A DNA stretch of 64,000 nt from Thiosocius sp942490985. GTDB taxonomy: Bacteria; Pseudomonadota; Gammaproteobacteria; Chromatiales; Chromatiaceae. Both the position numbers and the translations under genes were made by a program. Numbering within the stretch: the stretch's first letter is position 1; each line of letters opens with the position of its first letter. The stretch is taken from the NCBI GenBank assembly GCA_942490985.1, contig CALNYW010000005.1, positions 558,001 to 622,000 of the forward strand, read 5' to 3'. Below are positions 53,540 to 63,139 of the stretch, piece by piece. The notes beneath the pieces are model-generated. The model saw only the letters and a program-made list of their open reading frames with translations, was not told where the DNA came from and did not search any database.

Positions 53540-55708
53540 TCAAGCCAGCGCCTGCAGATTGGCGTAGGCGATCACCAGCCATTTGGCACCCGCCGCCTCG
53601 AAATTCACCTGGACGCGGGCACCGTTACCCTGCCCTTCGGCATTCAGCACGACGCCTTCGCCGAACTTCGGATGCGAGACCCGCTGGCCGAGTCGGAAAC
53701 CGCTGACTTCCTGCGCCATCGCCAACGAGCCGCGCGCAGGGGCATAGGGTCGCGACACGTTGGGACGCGCGCGGACCTCTTCGACGAGATCGGCCGGGAT
53801 CTCCCGCAGGAAGCGCGACGGTAACGGGTAGTTTTCAGAGCCATGCAGGCGGCGACTCTCTGCATAGCTCAGCACCAACTGCTGCATCGCCCGGGTCATA
53901 CCGACGTAACAGAGCCGGCGCTCCTCTTCGAGCCGTTCAGGGTCCTCCGCCGACATGCTGTGCGGAAACAATCCCTCTTCCACGCCGCCAATGAATACCA
54001 GCGGAAACTCCAGGCCCTTGGCCGAGTGCAATGTCATCAGCTGCACGCAGTCTTCGTATTCATCGGCCTGCGTGTCACCCGCCTCGAGTGCCGCATGGGC
54101 GAGGAACGCATCGAGCTCCGACAACGTTGTGTCATCCGTTTCCGGTAACTCGAACTGGCGGCAGGCATTGACCAGTTCCTCGAGATTTTCGAGTCGGTCT
54201 TGCCCTTTGCCGTCGCGGCTTTTCTCGAAATGCTCGCGCAGATGGGACGCCTCGATCACGAACGCAGCACGTTCAGGCAGGGCGTCGTCGACACTGTTGG
54301 CCGCCATCTCATCGAGCAGTTCGACAAAGGCCTGCAGTGCCTTCGCGGCGCGAGCCGGCATGCTACCGCCACGTAGCAGGTCACCCGTCGCCTGCCATAG
54401 CGAGCAGCCAAAATCCCGCGCATGGGCGCGCACCGCATCGAGTGTCTTTGCACCGATACCGCGGGGCGGCTGGTTCACCGCGCGCTCGAAAGACGGATCG
54501 TCGTGCCGATTGGAGACCAGGCGCAGATAAGCCAAGGCATCTTTGATTTCGGCACGTTCGAAGAAGCGCAGTCCGCCGTATACCCGGTAGGGGATACCCT
54601 GTTGCAGCAATGCCTCTTCGAACAGTCGTGATTGTGCCGTGGTCCGATATAAAATCGCGATCTCAGCTCGCCGACTCCCATGCTCGACGGCTGCCCGTGC
54701 GCGCTCGACGACAAAGCGGGCCTCATCGACCTCATTGAATGCCGCGTAGACCCGGATCGGCTCGCCATCGCCGTCTTCCGTCCACAGCTGCTTACCGAGC
54801 CGGGTCGGGTTGTTTGCAATAACGGCGTTGGCGCCTTTCAGGATATTGCCGGTCGAGCGGTAGTTCTGCTCCAAGCGGACGACCCGGGCCTGCGGGTAGT
54901 GGGCCTGGAAGTCCTGGATGTTCTCCACCCGCGCGCCGCGCCAACCGTAGATGGACTGATCGTCGTCGCCGACAACAAACAGCTTGTCGGCATCACCGGC
55001 AAGCAGGCGCAGCCAGGCGTACTGAATGCTGTTGGTGTCCTGGAACTCGTCGACCAACACGGCGCCGAAGCGTTCACGATAGTTCGCCAGCACATCTGGC
55101 CGGTCGCGCCACAGTTCGTGCGCGCGCAGCAGCAACTCGGCGAAGTCGACACTGCCCGCGCGCTGACAGGCTTCTTCGTAGGCCCGATAGACCGCGATCA
55201 TCTGGCGCTGATAGGGATCACCACCGTGATCCAGGTGTTGCGCACGCAGGCCCTCATCCTTCTGCTTGTTGATGAACCATTGCAGCTGGCGCGGCGGCCA
55301 TTTGCTGTCGTCCAGATCCATTTCGCGAATCAGCCGCTTGACCAACCGCTGTTGGTCATCGGAATCGATGATCTGAAACCCCTGGGGCAATCCGGCCTCT
55401 TGCCAGTGCGCCCGCAGCAGACGGTGGGCAAGACCATGAAAGGTGCCAACCCACATGCCACCGACAGGTTGTCCGAGCAGCGCCTCAATGCGATGACGCA
55501 TCTCACGGGCCGCTTTGTTGGTAAAGGTGACGGCGAGGATTCCCCAGGGGGATAGCCCTTCAACCTGGATTAACCAGGCAATCCGATGGACCAGCACCCG
55601 GGTCTTGCCTGAACCGGCACCGGCGAGGACCAGCGCGCTGCCAAGCGGCGCTGTTACCGCATCACGCTGTGCGTCGTTGAGGTCGTCAATGATCGGTGAG
55701 ACATCCAC
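53540..55708 (-). CDS. uvrD: DNA helicase II (UvrD)
   Basis: A 722-residue SF1A 3'-5' helicase for nucleotide-excision and mismatch repair. Helicase motif I is AGAGSGKTRV near residue 31, motif Ia FTNKAAREM, motif II VDEFQDTN near 217, motif III DDDQSIYGWRGA, motif IV LEQNYRS and motif VI YVGMTRAMQQLV. The C-terminal RNA-polymerase-interacting region (VSHPKFGEGVVLNAEG) is present, as in UvrD. It converges on the c-di-GMP gene with 20 bp between. The MCP gene lies upstream on the same strand. Confidence 0.96.
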   Translation of the reverse strand: MDVSPIIDDLNDAQRDAVTAPLGSALVLAGAGSGKTRVLVHRIAWLIQVEGLSPWGILAVTFTNKAAREMRHRIEALLGQPVGGMWVGTFHGLAHRLLRAHWQEAGLPQGFQIIDSDDQQRLVKRLIREMDLDDSKWPPRQLQWFINKQKDEGLRAQHLDHGGDPYQRQMIAVYRAYEEACQRAGSVDFAELLLRAHELWRDRPDVLANYRERFGAVLVDEFQDTNSIQYAWLRLLAGDADKLFVVGDDDQSIYGWRGARVENIQDFQAHYPQARVVRLEQNYRSTGNILKGANAVIANNPTRLGKQLWTEDGDGEPIRVYAAFNEVDEARFVVERARAAVEHGSRRAEIAILYRTTAQSRLFEEALLQQGIPYRVYGGLRFFERAEIKDALAYLRLVSNRHDDPSFERAVNQPPRGIGAKTLDAVRAHARDFGCSLWQATGDLLRGGSMPARAAKALQAFVELLDEMAANSVDDALPERAAFVIEASHLREHFEKSRDGKGQDRLENLEELVNACRQFELPETDDTTLSELDAFLAHAALEAGDTQADEYEDCVQLMTLHSAKGLEFPLVFIGGVEEGLFPHSMSAEDPERLEEERRLCYVGMTRAMQQLVLSYAESRRLHGSENYPLPSRFLREIPADLVEEVRARPNVSRPYAPARGSLAMAQEVSGFRLGQRVSHPKFGEGVVLNAEGQGNGARVQVNFEAAGAKWLVIAYANLQALA

Positions 55709-55742
55709 CCGGCCATTCTAACAGCCGGGCGGTGTTTGCCTG

Positions 55743-57356
55743 TCAGACCCTGAAGCGTCCGGTGGATTCGACCAGTTGTGAGGAAAACAACGCGATTTGC
55801 GCGCTGGTCTCCGCCAACAGGTCCCCAGAGCGAACCAGTTCCTCACTGGAATGGTCGATCTCATTGACGTTGCGGCTGACATCCGCGGCAACGACGCCCT
55901 GTTCCTCAGCGGCCGTCGCAATCTGCGTGTTCATCCCGACAATGGCAGCCACGGCGGCAGCGATTTCATCCAGGGCCTCACCGGCACGGCGGGTACCGTC
56001 GACACCCTGTTGCACCCGACGCTTGCCCTGCTCCATGGCCTGGACGGCCGCATTCGAACCCTGTTGCAGCTGCTCGATCGTATTCTGGATTTCCTCGGTC
56101 GACTCCTGGGTACGCTGGGCCAACGATCTCACCTCATCCGCAACGACCGCAAAACCGCGCCCCTGGTCGCCGGCCCGCGCGGCTTCAATCGCCGCGTTCA
56201 AAGCGAGCAGATTGGTCTGTTCGGCAATACCTCTGATCACATCGAGGACGTTCCCAATCGCCGCGCTTTGCGTCGCCAAATCGGCCAGGGTATCGCCAAC
56301 CTGGCTAACGTCCGTCGCCAGGTTGTTGATCGCTTCAACCGCCTCACCGACAACCTGGCGGCCACTCGCCGTCGCGGCATTTGCCGTGTTAGCCGACTCC
56401 GCCGCCCCCGCGGCACCGTTCGCGACCTCCTGCGCGGTCGCGGCCAATTCTTCACTGGCTGTGGCGACCTGCGAGGTTCCCTCGCGTTGGCGGTTGAGCT
56501 GCTGGCGATTGACCGCGCCCAACTCGGCCAACCGGCCGCCAGTCGTATCCAGCTGGTCGGCTGTGCCGACCAGGTTACGCAACAGCTCGCCAAGATCGTC
56601 GCGGATCCGCCGGGTGCTGTTCGCCAGACGACCGATCTCATCGGCACTTTGCCAGGCCAACGCTGTCGTGAAATCGCCATCGGCCAACTGATCGAGGGCT
56701 GCCGCGACCTCGCCGGTCGGCTTCAATACACTTCGGTGCAGAAAGACTGCTGCCAATGCCGCGCCAATCAGCAGGCTTGCAATGCTGGCGACGATGGCAT
56801 AGGTCGAAACCTTGTCCGCATGCGCGAGCGCCGCGTCAGTTGCTACCACGGCTTGTTCGGCAATGCGTGCGGCGGCTTCTTCGAGCAACTGTGTCGGCGC
56901 GCGATCGATCCCCTTGACGGCCGCGTCGCCAGCGCCGGACTCAAAGCCGCTCTCGATAAACGCCTGATAACCGGCGCGATAGGCCTGGCTCATCTGCGCA
57001 TGCGCCGTAGCAAAGTCTGCCAGCAGCTGCCGCGCGTCCGAAGCAGGCATCTCGCGCAGCAGCTGCTCTCCCGTCTGACGTACTGATGCTTCCATTTTCT
57101 CGAACTTCGCCCAGTATTTGAGGCGCTGTTTCTCATCACCGCCCCTCAACAAAACGTTCTTCCACTCCTGCACCTGCTTTTTGAATCCGCTGACCATCCC
57201 GCTTACCGCGCGTTCTTGCGGAATCTCCAGGGCACTGACACCTCGAAACTGATCGATCGCACCATTCACCCCGACATAGCCAAACGTCACGGCGAGCAGA
57301 ATGAGCAGCGATACCCCGCCCAGGGTGGTCAAGAATTTGGCCTTGAGAGTTTGCAT
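55743..57356 (-). CDS. Methyl-accepting chemotaxis protein
   Basis: A 537-residue chemoreceptor. Two membrane helices (about 10-30 and 187-210) bracket a mainly helical periplasmic domain (31-186), probably a four-helix bundle. A HAMP domain (210-262, VLKPTGEVAAALDQLADGDF) leads to the signalling coiled coil. The hairpin tip that contacts CheA/CheW is present: IAEQTNLLALNAAIEAARAG, then GRGFAVVADEVRSLAQRT. No C-terminal CheR pentapeptide is seen. The ligand cannot be predicted. Nearby c-di-GMP and pilus genes suggest a link to surface behaviour. Confidence 0.94.
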   Translation of the reverse strand: MQTLKAKFLTTLGGVSLLILLAVTFGYVGVNGAIDQFRGVSALEIPQERAVSGMVSGFKKQVQEWKNVLLRGGDEKQRLKYWAKFEKMEASVRQTGEQLLREMPASDARQLLADFATAHAQMSQAYRAGYQAFIESGFESGAGDAAVKGIDRAPTQLLEEAAARIAEQAVVATDAALAHADKVSTYAIVASIASLLIGAALAAVFLHRSVLKPTGEVAAALDQLADGDFTTALAWQSADEIGRLANSTRRIRDDLGELLRNLVGTADQLDTTGGRLAELGAVNRQQLNRQREGTSQVATASEELAATAQEVANGAAGAAESANTANAATASGRQVVGEAVEAINNLATDVSQVGDTLADLATQSAAIGNVLDVIRGIAEQTNLLALNAAIEAARAGDQGRGFAVVADEVRSLAQRTQESTEEIQNTIEQLQQGSNAAVQAMEQGKRRVQQGVDGTRRAGEALDEIAAAVAAIVGMNTQIATAAEEQGVVAADVSRNVNEIDHSSEELVRSGDLLAETSAQIALFSSQLVESTGRFRV

Positions 57357-57491
57357 TGCAATCTTCCGAGCAAAAGATCAGGCGGCGCGCAGACGCCACA
57401 GACGGGTGGTGTCTAGGCTTGGCGGCATACCGAGCGGCTTCTTGAGTTAGTGGGCCAAGCGGGTGGCCGATTCACTCTGGCCCGGAAAATT

Positions 57492-57881
57492 CTAGGACTT
57501 TGCTACCGCAAGCCAATCGCGTGCCGGCGCTGGTTCCATGAAGTGGCGGACCTCGAAATCACGGTGACGTCCCACCCAGGCCTTCAAGTAAAGCTCATAG
57601 ATGCGGGTGAGGTCGAGCACACTGCCGTGTTGACCGACCACCGCAATTTTTTCCAGCGCTGACCAGCTGGGGATGTTCGAGTCTTGGATCGCGAGCCTGT
57701 GCACCGCTTCGGCATCCGCCACGGCGTACGCGCCTTCGGCAAACAGCCAAAGCTGGTAACGACAGCTGGCACAAGCCGATGCCGTCGCATTGGCTTCGAC
57801 CAGCTCATCGCCGTCAACCATCCCTGTACATTCGAGCACGATGCCGAACCTGTCGCTCGTCAAGTGGGTGTTTATGGGCAC
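57492..57881 (-). CDS. Hypothetical protein, STAS/SpoIIAA-like
   Basis: A 129-residue protein with no signal or membrane segment. The arrangement (a strand with CTGMVDGDELVEA, a central QLWLFAEGAYAVADAEAV, then IAVVGQHGSVLDLTRIYELYL and RDWL at the end) resembles small SpoIIAA-like (STAS-fold) proteins common in bacteria. The match is by pattern only. It lies upstream of the MCP gene, same strand, 135 bp away, and may form a transcription unit with it. Confidence 0.65.
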   Translation of the reverse strand: MPINTHLTSDRFGIVLECTGMVDGDELVEANATASACASCRYQLWLFAEGAYAVADAEAVHRLAIQDSNIPSWSALEKIAVVGQHGSVLDLTRIYELYLKAWVGRHRDFEVRHFMEPAPARDWLAVAKS

Positions 57882-58112
57882 GGTCGGCGTCTCAGTGAAA
57901 GCTCACCGACGTCCATGTAGCGGGCAAGTTTGGGGACAAGCTGATCCTGCCGGTCAAGCAGCGAGATCGAACGCTATGCAGATTTTCCTCTAGTCGCAAT
58001 CAGTCGCTTGACGGCCTGACTCGGCAAACGCTAGCGCAAAGTCGTGCTTATGCCAATAGCTGATCCGCATCAAACGACGTCGTGAGCACCTCGCAGCATT
58101 GGCTGCGCGGGC

Positions 58113-58724
58113 TCAATTGAGCATCCCCTCGCGTTCGATGAACGCGACTATCTCATCCACCCCACTGCCGTCTTTCATGTTGGCAAAAACCCACGGCCGA
58201 TCACCGCGCATCCGCGACGTGTCGGCCGCCATCACTTCGAGCGATGCGCCAACATAGGGCGCGAGATCGATCTTGTTGATCACCAGCAAGTCAGACCGGG
58301 TGATGCCTGGGCCGCCTTTGCGTGGGATCTTTTCGCCCTCCGCGACGTCGATCACATAGATCATCAGATCGGCTAATTCCGGGCTGAACGTCGCCGATAG
58401 ATTATCGCCACCGCTCTCGATGAAGACCGCTTCAAGCCCGGGGAACCTGGCCTGCAGGTCTTCAACCGCGGCGAGGTTCATCGAGGCATCTTCCCGGATC
58501 GCAGTATGCGGGCAACCCCCGGTTTCGACGCCGATGATGCGATCAAATGGCAGCGCCTCGGCGCGCATCAGGATCTGTGCATCTTCCTGCGTATAGATGT
58601 CGTTGGTCACCACGGCGATGTCATACCGATCACGCAATGCCTTACAGAGTCGCTCCAGCAGCGCCGTCTTACCCGAACCGACCGGCCCACCGACGCCAAT
58701 CCGCAATGCCTGTCTGTTATCCAT
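58113..58724 (-). CDS. ureG: Urease accessory GTPase UreG
   Basis: A 203-residue GTPase that drives nickel insertion into urease. P-loop GVGGPVGSGKTALLERL near residue 10, the nickel-binding Cys-Pro-His in GGCPHTAIREDASMN near 68-82, and ESGGDNLSATFSPELAD near 105. It is the last gene of the urease operon. Confidence 0.97.
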   Translation of the reverse strand: MDNRQALRIGVGGPVGSGKTALLERLCKALRDRYDIAVVTNDIYTQEDAQILMRAEALPFDRIIGVETGGCPHTAIREDASMNLAAVEDLQARFPGLEAVFIESGGDNLSATFSPELADLMIYVIDVAEGEKIPRKGGPGITRSDLLVINKIDLAPYVGASLEVMAADTSRMRGDRPWVFANMKDGSGVDEIVAFIEREGMLN

Positions 58725-58756
58725 CCGGAGACTCCATCAGCTTGCCTGCAGTTCGC

Positions 58757-59452
58757 TCAAGAGCGAAACAAGCGGGTGTACTGCGTTTCGTGTTTGGCGC
58801 TGGCGATCGCCAGCGCCGGGGCACTGGCACCGATGCCGTCATCGTTCACTCGCAACGCACAATCGACCGCGCCGGGAAGCCGTCCGGCAAGCGCCAGTAG
58901 GATTTGCTGGCCCGCCGTCTGTCCAAGCGGGACCAGCTTCATGGCCGCCGCGACCTGATTTTCTACCCAGCTCCATGCATAGCCCAGCAGGCAAGCGCGT
59001 TTAGGGATTTGCCAGTGAATCGCCGCCAGCGCGAAAGGCGCCGCCTGGCAATGCAACAATGACTCCCGCCAGGCGGTCACCCCGGCAACATCCAGATCGC
59101 GTAATAACGTCACCAGCGCGCGCGCGCGGTTCATTTCCTCGGCCCGCAGTTCGCGGGTTTCCCGGGCGGCATAGAGCAGACGTCCCCAATACGCAATGCG
59201 CTCGGGGTCATGTTGCTCACATGCCGAATAAAGGCGCAGCAAGATCGGCAAGTCCAGATAGGCCAGGCCGTCGTCGATCAGGCCGATCAGCCAATCTGAC
59301 AGGCTGTCGGTATCGTTTACCCAGCCGATCTCGACGGCCCATTCGAGGCTCTGCGAATAAGTGAAGCCACCGATTGGCAACGCCGGGCTGACCAATTGCA
59401 TCAGCCGCAGCTGGGCCAGGGACTGATCGACGCGGCCGCTGTCAGTGGCCAT
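58757..59452 (-). CDS. ureF: Urease accessory protein UreF
   Basis: A 231-residue helical protein from ATG 59452 (MATDSGRVDQ), which overlaps the ureE stop by 11 bp; the open frame further upstream lies inside ureE and is not used. Conserved: LVSPALPIGGFTYSQSLE near residue 20 and TAGQQILLALAGRLP near the end. UreF acts in the UreDFG complex that carbamylates and metallates the apoenzyme. Confidence 0.93.
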   Translation of the reverse strand: MATDSGRVDQSLAQLRLMQLVSPALPIGGFTYSQSLEWAVEIGWVNDTDSLSDWLIGLIDDGLAYLDLPILLRLYSACEQHDPERIAYWGRLLYAARETRELRAEEMNRARALVTLLRDLDVAGVTAWRESLLHCQAAPFALAAIHWQIPKRACLLGYAWSWVENQVAAAMKLVPLGQTAGQQILLALAGRLPGAVDCALRVNDDGIGASAPALAIASAKHETQYTRLFRS

Positions 59453-59894
59453 GGTTGTGACCGTGGCCGTGCGCGCTGCCGCCATAGGCCCCGGGTTCCG
59501 GCTCGAACGGCGCCTCGATGTAGATCGGCTCGAGACCCAATCCTCGCAACATGTCATCCAGCACGTGATCGTGCGAATACCGCAACAGCCCATCGGCAAC
59601 CTGCAACGCAACATGCCGGTTGCCGAGGTGGTAACAGGCGCGGGCGATCAATAAGGCGTCAGCGCACCGCACCTCCGACAGCGGCTCGGCCGCGGCGCGC
59701 ACCGCAACGACCTTGCCGGCGACATCGGCGAGCAGATCGCCGTCGCTTAGCGTTTCGCCACGGGCGAGAAAAACGCCGGCCGGCGTGCCATCGTCCAGCG
59801 TCACCCGCAGCCGACTGCGGACGCGCTTCTCCAGCGGCAGGGTCAGCGTCGCGACCGGGCTGCCCTCGCTGACTCGACGCGTCAGCTCCAACAT
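59442..59894 (-). CDS. ureE: Urease nickel chaperone UreE
   Basis: A 150-residue metallochaperone. The N-terminal peptide-binding domain (LTLPLEKRVRSRLRVTLDDG) and central ferredoxin-like domain (ACYHLGNRHVALQ, containing a metal His) are present. The C terminus is a short His-rich tail (HGHGHNHGH) that binds nickel. It shares one base with the ureC stop (TGATG). Confidence 0.95.
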   Translation of the reverse strand: MLELTRRVSEGSPVATLTLPLEKRVRSRLRVTLDDGTPAGVFLARGETLSDGDLLADVAGKVVAVRAAAEPLSEVRCADALLIARACYHLGNRHVALQVADGLLRYSHDHVLDDMLRGLGLEPIYIEAPFEPEPGAYGGSAHGHGHNHGH

Positions 59895-61597
59895 CAGAAA
59901 AGGAAATACCGCTGCGCCAGTGGCAGCACCTCGGCCGGCTCACAGGTCAACAGTTCACCGTCTGCACGCACCTCGTAGGTCTGTGGGTCAACCTCGATGT
60001 TCGGCTGCCAGTCATTCAACACCATGTCGGACTTCTTGACCCCCCGGCAGCCGCGCGCCGTGCCGATCAAGGATTCGAGCCCGAGGTAGCGGTGGACATC
60101 GGCTTCGTGCGCCGATTTTGAGATGAAGGTCATCCGGGTCGCGTGCCGCGCACCTCCCAATGCGCCGAACATCTTCCGGTAATGGACCGGCTGTGGTGTG
60201 GGGATCGATGCATTGGGATCGCCCATCGGCGCAGCGACAATCATGCCCGCCTTGATGATCAGGCTCGGCTTGGCACCGAAGAAGGCGGGCTTCCACAACA
60301 CCAGGTCGGCGAGTTTACCGAGCGCGACCGAGCCCACCTCATGCGAGATCCCGTGGGTGATCGCCGGGTTGATCGTGTACTTCGCGATGTAGCGGCGCGC
60401 GCGCAGATTGTCGTGCTCTGCATTGTCGCCTTTCAAGGTACCGCGCTGGACCTTCATCTTGTGGGCGGTCTGCCAGGTGCGGCTGATTACCTCGCCGACC
60501 CGGCCCATTGCCTGTGAATCGGACGCGATCATCGAGAACGCGCCGAGATCATGCAGGATGTCTTCGGCCGCGATCGTCTCGCGCCGAATCCGCGACTCCG
60601 CGAACGCGACGTCTTCGGCGATACCGGGCGACAAATGATGGCAGACCATCAACATGTCGAGATGCTCGTCGACGGTGTTGACGGTGTAGGGGCGGGTCGG
60701 GTTGGTTGACGACGGCAGGATGTTCGCGTACCCAGCGGCCTTGATGATGTCCGGCGCATGCCCACCTCCGGCACCCTCGGTGTGGTAGGTGTGGATGGTC
60801 CTGCCGCCAATCGCATCGAGTGTATCTTCGACGAAACCCGATTCGTTGAGCGTGTCGGTGTGAATGGCCACCTGGACGTCAAAGTTTTCGGCGACCGTCA
60901 GGCAGTTGTCGATCGCCGCCGGGGTGGTCCCCCAGTCTTCATGCAACTTGAGGCCAATCGCGCCTGCCGCGACCTGTTCCGAAAGTGGGCCTGGACGCGA
61001 CGCGTTGCCCTTGCCGAGAAAACCCAAGTTGATCGGCAGCGCGTCGGCCGCCTGCAGCATCCGATGAATATTCCACGGGCCCGGCGTGCAGGTCGTTGCG
61101 TTGGTGCCGGTCGCGGGACCCGTGCCACCACCAAGCATCGTCGTGACGCCGGACATCAGTGCCTCGTCAACTTGTTGCGGGCAGATGAAATGGATATGCG
61201 AATCGATACCGCCGGCGGTCAGAATCTGCCCTTCACCGGCTATCGCTTCGGTGCCGGGACCGATAACGATGTCGACACCGGGTTGAACATCGGGGTTGCC
61301 GGCCTTGCCGATGCCGACGATACGGCCGTTCTTGATACCGACATCGGCCTTGACTATCCCCCAATGGTCCAGGATCAACGCATTCGTGATCACCACGTCG
61401 ACGACCTCGGAGGCAGGGTGCTGGCTTTGGCCCATGCCGTCACGGATGACCTTGCCACCGCCAAACTTCACCTCATCGCCGTAGACCGTGCGATCTTCTT
61501 CAACCTGGATGATCAGATCGGTATCGGCGAGCCGGACCCGGTCGCCAACGGTCGGGCCATACATTTCCGCATAGGCTTGGCGGCTGATCGTTACCAT
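59894..61597 (-). CDS. ureC: Urease subunit alpha
   Basis: The 567-residue catalytic subunit that hydrolyses urea to ammonia and carbamate. Start ATG 61597 (MVTISRQAYAEMYGPTVGD) gives the family length; the open frame further upstream is not used. Metal ligands: the two His in DSHIHFICPQ near 135, the carbamylated Lys in GLKLHEDWG near 217, and HTD in VAIHTDTLNESGF near 245. The flap is MVCHHLSPGIAEDVAFAESR near 320, with the catalytic His. It is 4 bp after ureB. Confidence 0.98.
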   Translation of the reverse strand: MVTISRQAYAEMYGPTVGDRVRLADTDLIIQVEEDRTVYGDEVKFGGGKVIRDGMGQSQHPASEVVDVVITNALILDHWGIVKADVGIKNGRIVGIGKAGNPDVQPGVDIVIGPGTEAIAGEGQILTAGGIDSHIHFICPQQVDEALMSGVTTMLGGGTGPATGTNATTCTPGPWNIHRMLQAADALPINLGFLGKGNASRPGPLSEQVAAGAIGLKLHEDWGTTPAAIDNCLTVAENFDVQVAIHTDTLNESGFVEDTLDAIGGRTIHTYHTEGAGGGHAPDIIKAAGYANILPSSTNPTRPYTVNTVDEHLDMLMVCHHLSPGIAEDVAFAESRIRRETIAAEDILHDLGAFSMIASDSQAMGRVGEVISRTWQTAHKMKVQRGTLKGDNAEHDNLRARRYIAKYTINPAITHGISHEVGSVALGKLADLVLWKPAFFGAKPSLIIKAGMIVAAPMGDPNASIPTPQPVHYRKMFGALGGARHATRMTFISKSAHEADVHRYLGLESLIGTARGCRGVKKSDMVLNDWQPNIEVDPQTYEVRADGELLTCEPAEVLPLAQRYFLF

Positions 61598-61601
61598 GTG
61601 C

Positions 61602-61916
61602 TTATCCTTTCTCCAATGCGCCCATGATGCGGCCGCGGAAGCCGAATACATGTCGGTCGCCGGCATAGGCGACGAGTTCCACTTCACGTGTCTGACCCGG
61701 CTCAAAGCGCACGGCGGTCCCGGCTGCGATATTCAGACGAAAGCCGCGGGCCTTGTCCCGGTCAAACGCCAACGCCCCGTTGGTTTCGAAGAAGTGATAA
61801 TGAGAGCCGACCTGGATCGGCCGATCGCCGGTGTTCGCCACGCTGACTTTGACGGTCTCGCGACCCGGGTTGATTTCGATATCCCCATCCGCGGGGAACA
61901 CTTCGCCTGGGATCAT
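61602..61916 (-). CDS. ureB: Urease subunit beta
   Basis: A 104-residue subunit. The start ATG 61916 (MIPGEVF) is chosen because GGAGG lies 8 bases upstream and the family begins MIPGE; a TTG 24 bp earlier is less likely. HFFETN near 40 and RLNIAAGTAVRFEPGQ near 66 are conserved. Confidence 0.97.
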   Translation of the reverse strand: MIPGEVFPADGDIEINPGRETVKVSVANTGDRPIQVGSHYHFFETNGALAFDRDKARGFRLNIAAGTAVRFEPGQTREVELVAYAGDRHVFGFRGRIMGALEKG

Positions 61917-61940
61917 GGGTTGGCCTCCAAAGGTCGGCAA

Positions 61941-62243
61941 TCAAACAATCGGGTCATGCACGGTTACCAGCTTGGTACCGTCCGGAAAAGTCGCTTCGAC
62001 CTGCACCTCCGGCACCATTTCAGCGATCCCGTCCATGACGTCGTCGCGCGACAACAAAGACCGCCCAAAATCCATCAGCTCGGCGACACTGCGGCCGTCG
62101 CGGGCACCCTCCATGATCGCTGCGCTGATGTACGCAACCGCTTCCGGGTAGTTGAGTTTTACGCCACGCGCCTTGCGTCGCTCAGCCAGCAGTGCGGCGG
62201 TGAACAGCAACAGCTTGTCTTTCTCTCGCGGGGTCAGCTCCAT
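61941..62243 (-). CDS. ureA: Urease subunit gamma
   Basis: A 100-residue subunit. ATG 62243 (MELTPREKDKLLLFTAALLAERR) is the universal start; the longer open frame overlaps ureD and is not used. KLNYPEAVAYISAAIMEGARDG and VQVEATFPDGTKLVTVHDPI complete the family pattern. ureA and ureB are separate genes, unlike the fused forms of some bacteria. Confidence 0.97.
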   Translation of the reverse strand: MELTPREKDKLLLFTAALLAERRKARGVKLNYPEAVAYISAAIMEGARDGRSVAELMDFGRSLLSRDDVMDGIAEMVPEVQVEATFPDGTKLVTVHDPIV

Positions 62244-62299
62244 GGGGATCAGCTCTTCGTGTTGGCAGTCAAGTATTTCAAGTTCGTTCGGCAAAAAGA

Positions 62300-63136
62300 T
62301 CAGGTTGCCCAAATCCTCGGCAGACTCGCGTCGCGCCCGATTGTCGCCGGCCGCAGGCTCTGCCAAACCGCGCTGAACGCATCACGCGCCTGTTCGGTCG
62401 AAGCGCCGAGGTAGCGCACCACCAAAAAATCGTCGATCAACGTCGCCGCAGTATGGCTGCTTTCGTCGGCGGGTAGAAGCGCCCTCGCGGCGTCCAGTTC
62501 TGTGCCGCCCGCATGACTGATCAGCAACGTACCTGTTACCGGAAACCCGGCCATCTGCGCGCGCCGCTGACGGTTTTCGGGCGACAACCGCAGACGCTCG
62601 AACAACCTCGGCTGACCATCGCGAAACACGCTGAGTCGACTGTCCAGGCCGCCCGCATCGAACCCCTCACCGATCACCGGCCGACCCAGACAATGGACCT
62701 CCCAAATCGCCAGACGTGCGCCGCGCTCGAGATGGACCTCAGTAGCCAACGCGACATCCGCACCCGGAAAAAAGATATTTTCCTGTGGCAACCATTCCAG
62801 CACGGCATCGGCCGCAACGGTCAGACACTGGGTCTGGCGCGCGGTCGCCACCGCGCTGCGATAGAACTTGGTCGCACCGGGTGTCGTGATCAGTGCGTGC
62901 GCATCAGCGGCGACGGTCACATCGACCGCCAGGCTGTCACCGCCGACCACCCCGCCGGGCGGATGCAACAGGTAGACATGACAAACCGGTCCTTCCGGAT
63001 AGAACGCACGCTGGACCCCCAATGGACCGCAGCGTTGCCGCTCAGCCAGGACCGTACGTCGGCCAGCCACGCGAAACCCCAGCTTGAGGCTTGCCTGCCA
63101 GCCGTTGTTGGGATCTTTACGCTTGGCAACGCCCAT
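62300..63136 (-). CDS. ureD: Urease accessory protein UreD
   Basis: A 278-residue scaffold of the UreDFG activation complex. Conserved: GPLGVQRAFYPEGPVCHVYLLHPPGGVVGGD near residues 38-67 (quoted as position, with the core GPL-x-RPFYPE-type and HPPGG motifs), LITTPGATKFYRS near 85 and LEWLPQENIFFPGA near 112. It is first of the ureDABCEFG run, directly after the urea transporter gene and a small open frame. Confidence 0.93.
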   Translation of the reverse strand: MGVAKRKDPNNGWQASLKLGFRVAGRRTVLAERQRCGPLGVQRAFYPEGPVCHVYLLHPPGGVVGGDSLAVDVTVAADAHALITTPGATKFYRSAVATARQTQCLTVAADAVLEWLPQENIFFPGADVALATEVHLERGARLAIWEVHCLGRPVIGEGFDAGGLDSRLSVFRDGQPRLFERLRLSPENRQRRAQMAGFPVTGTLLISHAGGTELDAARALLPADESSHTAATLIDDFLVVRYLGASTEQARDAFSAVWQSLRPATIGRDASLPRIWAT

Positions 63137-63139
63137 GAA

